The notes: a model not told the origin generated them from the sequence alone. Shown: positions 43,911 through 52,709, numbered from the stretch's first letter. The stretch: 64,000 nt of DNA from Catellatospora coxensis (GCF_016862635.1 NZ_BONI01000037.1:1-64000); one strand, 5' to 3'. Program-made: numbers and translations.

Positions 43911-44892
43911 CTACTCGCGCGTGACGGACGTGGCGACCGCCATCGCCACCGTCGCCGCCGACCCGACCAGCGCGTACCTGGCCGGCGGCACCACGAAGGT
44001 CGACATGCTGCGCATCTACGCCGAGCCGTCGCAGCGCCTGGTCGACATCAACGACCTGCCGATCGACCACATCGAGGTGCAGCCCGACGGCGCGGTGCGC
44101 CTGGGCGGCCTGGCCCGGATGAACGACGTCGCGCTGGCCCCGGTCGTGGTGGACCGCTTCCCGATGCTGTCCGAGGCGCTGCTGCTGGGCGCGTCGGCGC
44201 AGCTGCGCAACATGGCCTCGATGGGCGGCAACATGCTGCAGCGGGTGCGCTGCTCGTACTTCCGCGACGCCGAGGCGATCTGCAACAAGCGCGAGCCGGG
44301 CACCGGGTGCAGCGCGATCGCCGGGGTCAACCGCGGGCACGCCGTGCTGGGCACCAGCCCGCACTGCATCGCCACCCACCCGTCCGATGCCGCGGTGGCG
44401 CTGGTCGCGCTCGACGCGATGATCCACTATCAGAACAGCGGCGGCCACCACGCCGTCGCGATCGACGACTTCTTCCTGCTGCCCGGGGACACCCCCGAGC
44501 GCGAGCACCCGCTCAACCACGGCGACCTGATCACCGCGATCGAGGTCCCGGCGCTGCCGGCCGCCCGCAACTCGCTCTACCTGAAGGTCCGCGACCGGGA
44601 GTCGTACGAGTTCGCGCTCGCCTCGGCGGCCTGCGCGCTCACGGTCACCGACGGCACGGTGAGCGAGGTGCGGCTGGCGCTGGGCGGGGTGGCCACCAAG
44701 CCGTGGCGGGCCCGCAAGGCCGAGCACGTGCTGCGCGGCGCGCCCGCGACCCGGGAGACGTTCACGCGGGCCGCGGAGGCGGAGCTGGCCGACGCGGTGC
44801 CGCAGACCATGAACGCCTTCAAGATCGAGCTGGCGCGGCGCACGATCGTCCGGGCGCTGGAGACCCTCACCGCGCGAGGAGGAGCCGTATGA
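43897..44892 (+). CDS. paoB: Aldehyde oxidoreductase FAD subunit with four-Cys cluster motif (PaoB-like)
   Basis: The 331-residue protein has FAD-binding motifs YLAGGTTKVDMLR and GASAQLRNMASMGGNMLQR. RCSYFRDAEAICNKREPGTGCSA plus a Cys in SPHCIATHPSD gives four cysteines placed like the extra [4Fe-4S] cluster of E. coli PaoB (YagS), which ordinary xanthine dehydrogenase FAD subunits lack. The GTG start has GGGAGGAG upstream. The stop overlaps the Mo subunit start (ATGA). Confidence 0.87.
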   Translation: MRPVSYSRVTDVATAIATVAADPTSAYLAGGTTKVDMLRIYAEPSQRLVDINDLPIDHIEVQPDGAVRLGGLARMNDVALAPVVVDRFPMLSEALLLGASAQLRNMASMGGNMLQRVRCSYFRDAEAICNKREPGTGCSAIAGVNRGHAVLGTSPHCIATHPSDAAVALVALDAMIHYQNSGGHHAVAIDDFFLLPGDTPEREHPLNHGDLITAIEVPALPAARNSLYLKVRDRESYEFALASAACALTVTDGTVSEVRLALGGVATKPWRARKAEHVLRGAPATRETFTRAAEAELADAVPQTMNAFKIELARRTIVRALETLTARGGAV

Positions 44893-47120
44893 GCACCGCG
44901 ATCGGGCGTCCGCTGGACCGGGTCGACGGGCCCGCGAAGGTCACCGGCGCGGGCCGCTACTCGGCCGAGATCGCGCTGCCCGGCCTGGCGCACGCCGTGC
45001 TGGTCACCTCCCGGGTGCCCAGCGGCCGGGTGGAGCTGCTCGACACCTACGACGCCGAGCGGGCCGAGGGTGTGCTCGCCGTGCTGCACCACCTGAACCT
45101 GCCCAAGGGCGGCTCGGTGCCGCCGCTGCTGCCGTCGCTGTTCGGCGGGCCCGCGTCCGGGCAGACGTTCTTCCCGATGCAGGACGAGGTCATCCACTAC
45201 GCCGGGCAGCACCTGGCCATGGTCGTCGCCGAGACCCTCGACCAGGCCGAGCACGCGGCCCGGCTGGTGCGGGTGACCTACCAGGAGACGGCCTCGATCA
45301 CCACCGTCGAGCAGGGACGCGACCGGGCATACGAGCCGGAGAAGATCTTCGCCGGCTTCATGCCCGGCCGGACGACCCGCGGGGACGCGGCGGCGGCCCT
45401 CGACCGCGCGCAGGTGACCGTGGAGAACACGTACCACTGCGCGGCCAACCACCACAACCCGATCGAGTGCTCGGCGACCACGGCGGTGTGGGAGGGCGAC
45501 CGGCTCACCCTGTACGACGGAACCCAGGGTCCCAACGCGACCCTGCACACCGTCGCCGAGCTGCTCAACGTGATGCCCTCGCACATCCGGGTGGTCACCA
45601 ACCACGTCGGCGGCAGCTTCGGCTGCAAGGCGATGATCTGGGACCATCCCGCGCTGGCCGCGCTCGCCGCGCGGGCCGTGCACCGGCCGGTGCGCCTGGC
45701 GCTGTCCCGCGAGCAGATGTTCAGCTCCGTCGGGCACCGCGAGGAGCAGGAGCAGCGGCTGACGCTGGGCGCCGACCGCGACGGGCGGCTGACCGCGATC
45801 CGCCACCACAAGCTGTCCCCCACCTCGCACTTCGACGACTGGGCCGAGCCGTCGCTGGGTGTGGCGTCGCAGATGTACGCCTGCCCGAACTACGAGGGCG
45901 TCTACCACCTGATCAAAGCGAACACGATGACGCCGACGTTCACCCGCTGCCCGGGTGAGGCGTCGGGCATGTTCGTCATGGAGACGGCCATGGACGAGCT
46001 GGCCGAGAAGCTCGACCTCGACCCCCTGGAACTGCGGCTGCGCAACTACGCCGAGAACGAGCCGACGACCGGGCACCCCTGGTCCAGCAAGGGCCTGCGC
46101 GACTGCTACCGGCGCGGCGCGGAGCTGGCCCGCTGGTCCGAACGCGACCCGCGGCCCGGCACCGTGCGGGACGGGAACTGGCTGCTCGGCTGGGGCATGG
46201 CCAGCTCCGCGTACCCGGTGACGCCACCCGGCGGGCCGCAGCGGGCCCGTGCCCGGATCTTCGCCGACGGCAGTGCGGTGGTGCAGTCCAGCTTCGCCGA
46301 CTTCGGCACCGGCTCGGCGACCGCGATGACCCAGGTCGCCGCCGACGGCCTGGGCCTGCCGCTGGAGCGGGTACGCGTCCAGTACGGCGACAGCGACCTG
46401 CCCAACACCGCCGCCGCCGTCGGCTCGGCGGGCGCCGGCATGGTCAGCGCCGCCGTGCACATCGCCGCGACCGCGCTGCGCGACCAGCTGATAGCCCAGG
46501 CCGTCGCCGACGAGCGCTCGCCGCTGCACGGCGCCGACCCGAGGCAGGTCGTGGTCGGCGACGGCCGGATGGCGCTGCGCGACCGCCCCGGCACCGGTGA
46601 GACGTACGCCGAGCTGCTGCAGCGCTCGTTCATGGCCGACGCGGAGGCGCTGGGCACGTGGAACCCGCCCGGCATGGAGACCCGTGCCGCCTCGATGACG
46701 TTCGGCGCGCAGTTCGCGCAGGTGGCCGTCGACCCCGAGCTCGGCCTGTGCCGGGTACGGCAGCTGATCGGTGTGTTCGACCCGGGCCGGGTGCTCAACC
46801 GCAAGACCGCGCACAGCCAGCTGATGGGCGGCATGCTGTGGGGCATGAGCCACGCCCTGCTGGAGGGCACGATCATGGGCCCGGACGGCCGCTGGGCCAA
46901 CGCCAGCCTCGGCGAGTACCTGGTCCCGGTCAACGCCGACGCGCCCGACGTGCTGATCGAGACGATCGAGACCACGGACACCGTGGTGAACCCGCTGGGC
47001 GTCAAGGGCGTCGGCGAGGTCGGCATGGTCGGCACCGCCGCCGCGATCGCCAACGCGATCTGGCACGCCACCGGCCGCCGGCACCACAAGCTGCCCATCA
47101 CCGTCGAAGACCTGCTGTAG
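44889..47120 (+). CDS. paoC: Aldehyde oxidoreductase molybdenum subunit (PaoC-like)
   Basis: The 743-residue molybdenum-cofactor subunit starts GRPLDRVDGPAKVTGAGRYSAE and has NHHNPIECSATTAVW, GGSFGCKAMIWDHPALAA (Mo cofactor loop), FADFGTGSATAMTQVAADGLG, and the catalytic Glu in GVKGVGEVGMVG near the C terminus. With the two genes upstream it forms a PaoABC-type enzyme oxidising aldehydes. No XdhC/PaoD maturation gene is adjacent, so insertion of sulfurated cofactor must rely on a gene elsewhere. Confidence 0.9.
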   Translation: MSTAIGRPLDRVDGPAKVTGAGRYSAEIALPGLAHAVLVTSRVPSGRVELLDTYDAERAEGVLAVLHHLNLPKGGSVPPLLPSLFGGPASGQTFFPMQDEVIHYAGQHLAMVVAETLDQAEHAARLVRVTYQETASITTVEQGRDRAYEPEKIFAGFMPGRTTRGDAAAALDRAQVTVENTYHCAANHHNPIECSATTAVWEGDRLTLYDGTQGPNATLHTVAELLNVMPSHIRVVTNHVGGSFGCKAMIWDHPALAALAARAVHRPVRLALSREQMFSSVGHREEQEQRLTLGADRDGRLTAIRHHKLSPTSHFDDWAEPSLGVASQMYACPNYEGVYHLIKANTMTPTFTRCPGEASGMFVMETAMDELAEKLDLDPLELRLRNYAENEPTTGHPWSSKGLRDCYRRGAELARWSERDPRPGTVRDGNWLLGWGMASSAYPVTPPGGPQRARARIFADGSAVVQSSFADFGTGSATAMTQVAADGLGLPLERVRVQYGDSDLPNTAAAVGSAGAGMVSAAVHIAATALRDQLIAQAVADERSPLHGADPRQVVVGDGRMALRDRPGTGETYAELLQRSFMADAEALGTWNPPGMETRAASMTFGAQFAQVAVDPELGLCRVRQLIGVFDPGRVLNRKTAHSQLMGGMLWGMSHALLEGTIMGPDGRWANASLGEYLVPVNADAPDVLIETIETTDTVVNPLGVKGVGEVGMVGTAAAIANAIWHATGRRHHKLPITVEDLL

Positions 47121-47133
47121 CCGAGGGCCGCGC

Positions 47134-47715
47134 GTGACCGAACCCGCTCCCGTACCCGACGACGAACCCGTCTCGGTGCTGTTCACCTGGGCGGTCATGC
47201 CCGGCCGGGAGCCCGACTTCGAACGCTGGCTGGAGGAGGTCAACGCGGCGTCCTCGCGCTTTCCCGGCCACCAGGGCGTGACCTGGCTGCGCCCGCAGCA
47301 CACCGCACCGGGCGACAAGGCGGTCTACCACTGCGTGCTGCGCTTCCGCAACGGCCGGGACCTGAGCCGGTGGCTGACCTCGCCGGAACGCCAGGTGGTG
47401 GTGCGCCATCTCGCGGGCATCGCCGAGGAGGCCGAGCCGCGGGAGACCACCACCGGCATGGAGACCTGGTTCAGCCTGCCCGGCCGCCCGGTGCTGCCCC
47501 CGCCGCGGTGGAAGATGACGATCGTGTCGTTTCTCGGGGTGTACCCGTGCGTGCTGCTCTTCCAGGTGCTCGGCGCGGAGCACCTGAGCGAGCTGCCGCT
47601 GCCGCCGGTGGTGCGCGCCGCGATCCTGCCGATGCTGCTCGCGCCGATCCTGACCTACCTGGTAATGCCCTGGCTGAGCCAGGCCCTGCGCGGCTTCCTG
47701 TACGACCGCCGCTGA
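47134..47715 (+). CDS. ABM-domain protein with C-terminal membrane segments
   Basis: The 193-residue protein has an antibiotic-biosynthesis-monooxygenase (dimeric alpha-beta barrel) domain (about 12-110: VLFTWAVMPGREPDFERWLE, HCVLRFRNGRDLSRWLTSPER) and two hydrophobic segments (about 128-148 and 163-183). ABM plus membrane helices is a known arrangement of unknown role. It starts 14 bases after the Mo subunit stop, so it may be part of that operon. Confidence 0.8.
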   Translation: MTEPAPVPDDEPVSVLFTWAVMPGREPDFERWLEEVNAASSRFPGHQGVTWLRPQHTAPGDKAVYHCVLRFRNGRDLSRWLTSPERQVVVRHLAGIAEEAEPRETTTGMETWFSLPGRPVLPPPRWKMTIVSFLGVYPCVLLFQVLGAEHLSELPLPPVVRAAILPMLLAPILTYLVMPWLSQALRGFLYDRR

Positions 47716-47737
47716 CGCGCGACCCGGCCCGGCATGA

Positions 47738-47800
47738 TCGACGTTGGCCTATCCCGTCGACTACGGCTGTGGAATTTTCGTTGAGATAGGCCAACGTCGA
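47738..47800. repeat. Long hairpin element
   Basis: Perfect 16-bp arms TCGACGTTGGCCTATC (47738-47753) and complement (47785-47800) around an AT-richer 31-base loop. It is 23 bases after the ABM gene stop, upstream of a same-strand gene; possible terminator. The rest of the gap to 47964 shows only a possible -10 box TATCCT near 47868. Confidence 0.75.
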
Positions 47801-47964
47801 CGTGCGTAGGCCGTCGAGCCCCGCCGGCGCCGTTTGGACGGACTGCGCGGCGGCGCGGATGCGCCTTATCCTGTCCCGCGACACGGGGGCGGTCGCATCA
47901 TGGCGATTGCCGCGTCCCCATCGGAGCCACGGGTGCAGCGCACCCCGATAGCGGAGGCGAGCAC

Positions 47965-48927
47965 ATGAACAGGCGACCAGGGCAGCACCGGCGCACGACG
48001 ATCACCGGAGGGCTGCTCTCGGTGCTGGTGGCCGTGCTGGCGGGCTGCGGCTCTCCGCCGCCCGGCGCTATGACGCCGTCGGCCGGGCCCAACCCCGCGC
48101 CCTCGGTCGCGCCGTCGCGGGCGACCCTCGGCGAGACACCGCAGCGGCTGGCGGGCGGCTGGCAGGTCATCGCCGCCGGCGACCGGCTGCTCGACCGGGC
48201 CCGCAACGCGTACGTGGCGGCGAACCTGCCGAAGGAGGCCGTGCTCGACCCCACCGGCCGGCGGCACGCGATCGGCGGCGGCAAGCTGAACGTCGTCATG
48301 ATCGCCGGCGGCAAGACGCTCACGGTGGAGCGGTCCATGATGCTCGGCTTCAGCCGCGGACTCGACCCCTGGTCGCCCGACGGCAACCGGCTCGTCGCCA
48401 CGATCAACCGCAAGGACCCGTTCGCGATCGGTTTCGCCGTGCTCGACGTGACGACCGGCAAGGTCGCCGAGCACTGGATCGACCGCACCAAGTACGAGTG
48501 CAGCTCCTGCTCGTTCGTCTTCACCCGGGACGGCAAGGAGGTCGCGATGCCGCTCGCGGACCGCTCCCAGGGCGAGGCGGCCGAACTCGTGCGGAGCCTG
48601 CAGCTGTTCGACGCCCGGACGGGCAAGCCGACCCGGTCGCTGCCGGTCAAGGCGATGCCGCAGAGCCCGTTCGCCTGGTCGCCGGACGGCAGCCGGGTCG
48701 TCGCCCGCCCCGACCAGATCAAGGAGGAGGACATGCAGCTGATCGACACCGCCACCGGCGAGGCGAAGCCGTTCCCGTACACGGCGGTCTGGGCGACGGC
48801 CGACGAGCTGCTGGCCAAGTTCGACGACGGTGTGCTGACGCTGCGTCCCGACGGGACGGTCATCGCCGACGCGAGCCTGGCCACCCCGCTGCGCGGCCCG
48901 CTCGTGCTCGGACCCCCCGCGGCCTGA
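47965..48927 (+). CDS. Lipoprotein with beta-propeller-like repeats
   Basis: The 320-residue precursor has a lipoprotein signal (basic MNRRPGQHRR, hydrophobic core, lipobox LAGC with Cys at residue 28) and a Pro/Ser-rich linker. Repeated strands resemble TolB/WD-type propeller blades: LDPWSPDGNRLVATI, AVLDVTTGKVAEHW, FVFTRDGKEVAMP, FAWSPDGSRVVARP and LIDTATGEAKPFP. It is predicted anchored outside the membrane. CSSC in one blade may be oxidised. Function unknown. Confidence 0.78.
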   Translation: MNRRPGQHRRTTITGGLLSVLVAVLAGCGSPPPGAMTPSAGPNPAPSVAPSRATLGETPQRLAGGWQVIAAGDRLLDRARNAYVAANLPKEAVLDPTGRRHAIGGGKLNVVMIAGGKTLTVERSMMLGFSRGLDPWSPDGNRLVATINRKDPFAIGFAVLDVTTGKVAEHWIDRTKYECSSCSFVFTRDGKEVAMPLADRSQGEAAELVRSLQLFDARTGKPTRSLPVKAMPQSPFAWSPDGSRVVARPDQIKEEDMQLIDTATGEAKPFPYTAVWATADELLAKFDDGVLTLRPDGTVIADASLATPLRGPLVLGPPAA

Positions 48928-49021
48928 CCGTCGTCACCGAGCGTTTGCCCACTCACACAGAAACAGGCTGTTTCGGACTGCCGGGACGGGGTAGGTGCGA
49001 TCCGATGGAGAGGAGCACGAG

Positions 49022-49255
49022 ATGAGCTGGGCCGACAAGCCGAACTGGAACAACACGCCACGGCGGGCCGGCACGGCCGATCCGGCCGACTTCGACGGCG
49101 ACTTCGCCGTCCTGCGTCAGCGGGGTAGGCACCTCATCGCGGAGCTCGTCCGGCTGTCCCGGCAGCTGGCGGACCTGCAGAAGGCGATCAGGTCCCGCCA
49201 CGGGACGGCCGGCGGATCGCGGGGCAGCAGCGTCTCCGGCGGAGAGCCGCGCTGA
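49022..49255 (+). CDS. Small hypothetical protein
   Basis: The 77-residue hydrophilic protein has an N-terminal Trp-rich stretch (MSWADKPNWNN) and a central helix (FAVLRQRGRHLIAELVRLSRQLADLQKAI) that could form a coiled coil. ATG 49022 has a strong GGAGAGGAG. A perfect 15-base dyad GAAACAG-G-CTGTTTC (48960-48974) lies 48 bases upstream and may be an operator. Family not recognised. Confidence 0.65.
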   Translation: MSWADKPNWNNTPRRAGTADPADFDGDFAVLRQRGRHLIAELVRLSRQLADLQKAIRSRHGTAGGSRGSSVSGGEPR

Positions 49256-49285
49256 CCTGAGCCTGGGCCGTGTCCTCACCGAACG

Positions 49286-49327
49286 CCGTCGTCCCGGGAG
49301 CCGTGCAGGCGGCTCCCGGGACGACGG
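49286..49327. terminator. Bidirectional hairpin terminator
   Basis: Perfect 18-bp arms (49286-49303 with 49310-49327) and loop TGCAGG between convergent genes. Confidence 0.85.
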
Positions 49328-49330
49328 GTG

Positions 49331-50521
49331 TCAGTAGGCCTTCAGAGTGATCGCGTCGGCCTTGCCGGCCTGGATCTGCAGCAGGCGCGAGAACGGGCGG
49401 CGGGTCATCACCCGGGTGCTGACGTCGCGCAGCCGGATCGCGGCCGCCGACATCGGCAGCATGCCGTTGACCCCGCCGGGCGGCAGCTTCTGGCACTGCT
49501 CGACATAACCGCGCAGCTGCTCCTCGTACGCGGCGAACGCGGGCACGTGCTCGCCGCCGGCCGCGGCCAGCTCGCCGGCCAGCACGTATGCGCCGACCAG
49601 GGACAGGCTGGTGCCGAGGCCGCTGATCGGCGAGGCGCAGTAGCCCGCGTCGCCGAGCAGCGCGACCCGCCCACTGGTCCAGTGCGGCATGTGGACCTGG
49701 CCGACGACGTCGAAGTAGAAGTCGGGGGCGTCCCACATCGCGTCGAGCATGGCCGGCACGCGCCAGCCGTCGCCCGCGTACACCTGTGCCAGCAGCCGCT
49801 TCTGCGCCTGCACGTCGCGCGGGTCGACGGCGTGGCCCGCCGAGCGGAAGGTCAGCATGGCCTTGGCGGTGTGCTCGTTCTCCGGCCGGATGCCCGCGCA
49901 GCGCCCGCCGGGCACGCCGTGCATGAGGAACCAGTGCGGGTCGAGGTCGGGCTGCGCGGGCATGGTGAAGTACGCGGTGTACGCGCCGAGCTGCTTGATG
50001 AACCGCTCCTCCGGCCCGAAGGCCAGCGCGCGCACCCCGGAGTGCACCCCGTCCGCGCCGACGACCAGGTCGTAGACCTCGGTGCGGCCGCCGCGGAACT
50101 CGACCTTCACCCCGTCCGCGCCGTCGGCCAGCGCGGTGATCCGGTCGCCGAAGCGGTACTCGACGTCGTCCTTGGTCAGGTCGTAGAGGATGTCGGCGAG
50201 GTCGCCGCGCAGGATCTCGTACTCGGCGACGATGCCCTCGCCGCCGGCCAGCGTCGCGGGCATCGCCGAGGTGCGCCGGCCGGTCGCGTCGACCCAGGCG
50301 AAGCCCTCCTCGTGCACCCGGGCGCGGGTGATCGCGGGCATGATGCCCATCCGCGCGCAGACGTCCTTGGCCACGCCCCGGATGTCGACGGCGTGCCCGC
50401 CGGGCCGGATGGCGGGCGCGCGTTCCACCACGGTCACCGCGAAGCCGTGCCGGTGCAGCCAGTACGCCAGCGCCGGCCCGGCGATGCTCGCGCCTGAGAT
50501 CAGTACGGTGTTCTTCCTCAT
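49331..50521 (-). CDS. FAD-dependent monooxygenase (PHBH fold)
   Basis: The 396-residue protein has the Rossmann start VLISGASIAGPALAYWLHRHG, the DG motif VVGADGVHSGVRALAFG and the GD motif RVALLGDAGYCASPISGLGTS, as in flavin aromatic hydroxylases and TetX-like enzymes. It is divergent from the GntR-TetR regulator gene, with operator-like GTGTACGCTGTACGC 20 bases upstream, so it is the probable regulated target. The family includes drug-inactivating enzymes; the substrate is unknown. ATG 50521 follows GGGGAGAG. Confidence 0.87.
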   Translation of the reverse strand: MRKNTVLISGASIAGPALAYWLHRHGFAVTVVERAPAIRPGGHAVDIRGVAKDVCARMGIMPAITRARVHEEGFAWVDATGRRTSAMPATLAGGEGIVAEYEILRGDLADILYDLTKDDVEYRFGDRITALADGADGVKVEFRGGRTEVYDLVVGADGVHSGVRALAFGPEERFIKQLGAYTAYFTMPAQPDLDPHWFLMHGVPGGRCAGIRPENEHTAKAMLTFRSAGHAVDPRDVQAQKRLLAQVYAGDGWRVPAMLDAMWDAPDFYFDVVGQVHMPHWTSGRVALLGDAGYCASPISGLGTSLSLVGAYVLAGELAAAGGEHVPAFAAYEEQLRGYVEQCQKLPPGGVNGMLPMSAAAIRLRDVSTRVMTRRPFSRLLQIQAGKADAITLKAY

Positions 50522-50540
50522 CGGTCTCTCCCCAGTGTCT

Positions 50541-50555
50541 GTGTACGCTGTACGC
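50541..50555. promoter_or_regulatory. Operator-like site upstream of monooxygenase
   Basis: GTGTACGCTGTACGC contains two GTACGC half-sites related to the GTACTAGTAC sites nearby. It lies in the probable promoter of the monooxygenase gene. Confidence 0.55.
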
Positions 50556-50607
50556 GTCGTTGAGAACACCGTAAAGAGGTGAGGACTTGAGCTGCAACAA
50601 GGCAATC

Positions 50608-50635
50608 AGTGTACTAGTACGCCGCCTAGTACACC
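50608..50635. promoter_or_regulatory. Operator cluster in monooxygenase-regulator gap
   Basis: The perfect 10-bp palindrome GTACTAGTAC (50611-50620) is preceded by AGT and followed by CTAGTACACC (50626-50635), the inverted form of GGTGTACTAG. Probably bound by the GntR-TetR protein. Confidence 0.65.
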
Positions 50636-50675
50636 GGACGAGGTGGGCGCGATGAGCGCCCGTCGGGACGGATCT

Positions 50676-50690
50676 GGTGTACTAGTACGC
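50676..50690 (+). promoter_or_regulatory. Operator abutting regulator start codon
   Basis: GGTGTACTAGTACGC, containing the same perfect GTACTAGTAC, ends directly at the GTG (50691). It should give tight autoregulation by blocking transcription start. Confidence 0.65.
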
Positions 50691-51605
50691 GTGAGCACCG
50701 AAGCGCCGTTCCGGCAGATCGTCGGGCAGATCCGGGCCCAGATCGACGGCGGGCAGCTGCGCCCCGGCGACCGGATCCCGTCGGCCCGCCAGATCACCGC
50801 CGAGTGGGGCGTGGCGATCGCCACCGCTACCAAAGTGCTGGCCACGCTTCGCGCCGAAGGCCTGGTCGAGGCGGTACGCGGGGTCGGCACCGTGGTCGCC
50901 GACCGCGCCGAACCCGCCGAACCCGCGCGGCGGGAACGCCGGCCGCGCCCGGCCGCCGCCGAACCGACCCGCGAGCAGCTGGTCCGCCACGCGCTGGCGC
51001 TCGCCGACGCCGAGGGCCTGGAGGCGGTGTCCATGCGCCGGCTGGCCACCGAGTTCGGGCTGGCCACGATGAGCCTCTACCGCTTCGTCCGCGGCAAGGA
51101 CGACCTGGTCCGGCTGATGATCGACGCTGCGTTCGCCGAGGCGCCGCTGCCCGCCGTACCCCCCAAGGGTGTGCACGCGCAGCTCATCCTGGTCAACCGC
51201 CAGCTGTGGGGCATCTTCCGCCGCCATCACTGGCTCGCTCCCGCGATGTCGATCACCCGGCCGGAGTTCGCGCCGCACGGCATCAGGTACACCGAGTTCG
51301 CGCTCGCCGCCCTGGCCCCGCTCGGCCTGTCCGTGACCGAGATGATGCACATCCACCTGGCCGTGTTCGCGTTCGTCCGGGGCCTGGCCATGGGCTTCGC
51401 CACCGAGGCGCAGGCGGCCCAGCACACCGGGATGACCAGCGACGAGTGGATGGAACGCCAGGGCCGGGCCTTCGACGACCTGATCGGCTCCGGCCGCTTC
51501 CCGATGGTCGCCCGCATCGCCGAGATCCCCGACTTCGACCTGGCCCTCGACGCCGTCCTCGACTACGCCCTCCCCCGCTTCCTCGACGGCATCCTGCCCA
51601 ACTGA
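50691..51605 (+). CDS. GntR-TetR fusion transcriptional regulator
   Basis: In this 304-residue protein, residues 1-75 are a GntR winged helix (STEAPFRQIVGQIRAQIDGG, RIPSARQITAEWGVAIATATKVLATLRAEGLVEAVRGVGTVV). A basic Pro/Ala/Glu linker follows. Residues ~95-140 are a TetR helix-turn-helix (EQLVRHALALADAEGLEAVSMRRLATEFGLATMSLYRFVRGKDDL). A TetR ligand/dimer domain follows (TetR_C). It thus has two DNA-binding domains of different families. GTG 50691 puts the GntR domain at the N terminus; GTG 50643 and ATG 50652 would place the operator inside the coding region. Confidence 0.85.
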   Translation: MSTEAPFRQIVGQIRAQIDGGQLRPGDRIPSARQITAEWGVAIATATKVLATLRAEGLVEAVRGVGTVVADRAEPAEPARRERRPRPAAAEPTREQLVRHALALADAEGLEAVSMRRLATEFGLATMSLYRFVRGKDDLVRLMIDAAFAEAPLPAVPPKGVHAQLILVNRQLWGIFRRHHWLAPAMSITRPEFAPHGIRYTEFALAALAPLGLSVTEMMHIHLAVFAFVRGLAMGFATEAQAAQHTGMTSDEWMERQGRAFDDLIGSGRFPMVARIAEIPDFDLALDAVLDYALPRFLDGILPN

Positions 51606-51607
51606 AA

Positions 51608-51686
51608 GGAAGGGCACCGTCGGCTCGCGTCAGCGAGACGAGCAGCAGCCCGGCACATCGCAATGCGATGTAGAAGGTGCCCTTCC
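51608..51686. terminator. Branched hairpin terminator between convergent genes
   Basis: Outer arms GGAAGGGCACC (51608-51618) and complement (51676-51686) enclose two smaller stems (CTCGC/GCGAG near 51624 and CATCGC/GCGATG near 51656), giving a three-stem figure between the regulator and secreted-protein genes. Confidence 0.7.
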
Positions 51687-51690
51687 CAAC

Positions 51691-52698
51691 TCAGCCCTGG
51701 TACAGGTTGGACGTGTAGGTGCGGGACAGCGTGCCGGGGATGGTGAAGTACTCCACGGCGACCTTCGCCGGGTCCGTCGCGAGCTGGCCGCGGCCCGGCA
51801 GGTCGTTGCCGTCGTCCCAGCCCCACGGCGCGTTGGCCGAGTTGGTGGTGCAGTCGTAGGTGCCGTCGCCGCAGTCGCCGGAGTCGTCCCCGGCGAACGT
51901 GCCCGCGCTCGCGAACAGGCTGCTGTTGGCCCGCTGCGCCCACAGCCCGCCCGCCGCGAAGATGTCGATCAGCTGGTATCGCACGTCGCGGTCGTCGCCG
52001 CTGCTCGGCGTCTCGGCGACCGTGGACGGGTAGTACACGATGCCGTCCCCGTTGATGCTGTACTGCGGGTACGCCTTCAGCCCGTGGCCCTTGGCCTCCT
52101 GCGCGGTGACCGGGTGCTGGAAGCCGTCGTGCGGCGAGGACTGCAGCTGCAGGGTGCCGTCGACGCTCTCCCGGCCGCTGGACCAGGTGCTGCCCGACGG
52201 GGTGTACGAGAAGAAGTCGGTGTGCGCGACCGTGACAGCCGCGCGCAGCACGCCGTAGTCGGAGCCGTCGCGCTCGACGACCAGCAGCACGCCCTCGCCG
52301 TCGTTCTCGTGCTCGGTCTCGAAGAACGGGTGGTCGGTCCAGTCACGCGGGTGGAAGAACAGGTAGGTCAGGTACCAGTGGGTGCCGGTCTCCACGACGG
52401 AGTAGTAGGCGTGCGCGGCCAGCGAGACCCCCGCCTGGCCGGTGCGGTCCCAGTTGTTGCGGCCGTTGAGGTCGCCGTCGAAGTCGACCTTCGTGATGTA
52501 GTCGGACTTCCCGCTCAGCGCGTGGCTGCCGGTGGCGTCGACGTCCTGGTAGTGGATCGGCGCCCAGCGCAGCGCGAGTTGCGCCCTGGTCACCGCCGCG
52601 CCGGCCGCTGTGGGGACGGCGAGCCCGGCGGCCGTGAGCGCGGCCGTCAGCACAGCCACCACCAGGGATCGCCCGGTGATCCTGAACCTGTCGAGCAT
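51691..52698 (-). CDS. Secreted protein of unknown function (NPP1/Vps62-like pattern)
   Basis: The 335-residue precursor has a Sec signal peptide (basic MLDRFRITGR, hydrophobic core, cleavage near AGAA at about 34). The mature part has LRWAPIHYQDVD, HWYLTYLFFHPRDW, the polar motif EHENDGEGVLLVVERDG and GDDRDVRYQLIDIF. The strand-HENDxEG arrangement recalls necrosis-inducing (NPP1)/Vps62-type folds, where a His/Asp/Glu cluster binds metal; this is a loose resemblance. Two Cys pairs near the C terminus may form disulfides. Confidence 0.72.
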   Translation of the reverse strand: MLDRFRITGRSLVVAVLTAALTAAGLAVPTAAGAAVTRAQLALRWAPIHYQDVDATGSHALSGKSDYITKVDFDGDLNGRNNWDRTGQAGVSLAAHAYYSVVETGTHWYLTYLFFHPRDWTDHPFFETEHENDGEGVLLVVERDGSDYGVLRAAVTVAHTDFFSYTPSGSTWSSGRESVDGTLQLQSSPHDGFQHPVTAQEAKGHGLKAYPQYSINGDGIVYYPSTVAETPSSGDDRDVRYQLIDIFAAGGLWAQRANSSLFASAGTFAGDDSGDCGDGTYDCTTNSANAPWGWDDGNDLPGRGQLATDPAKVAVEYFTIPGTLSRTYTSNLYQG

Positions 52699-52709
52699 GA
52701 GTGCTCTCC

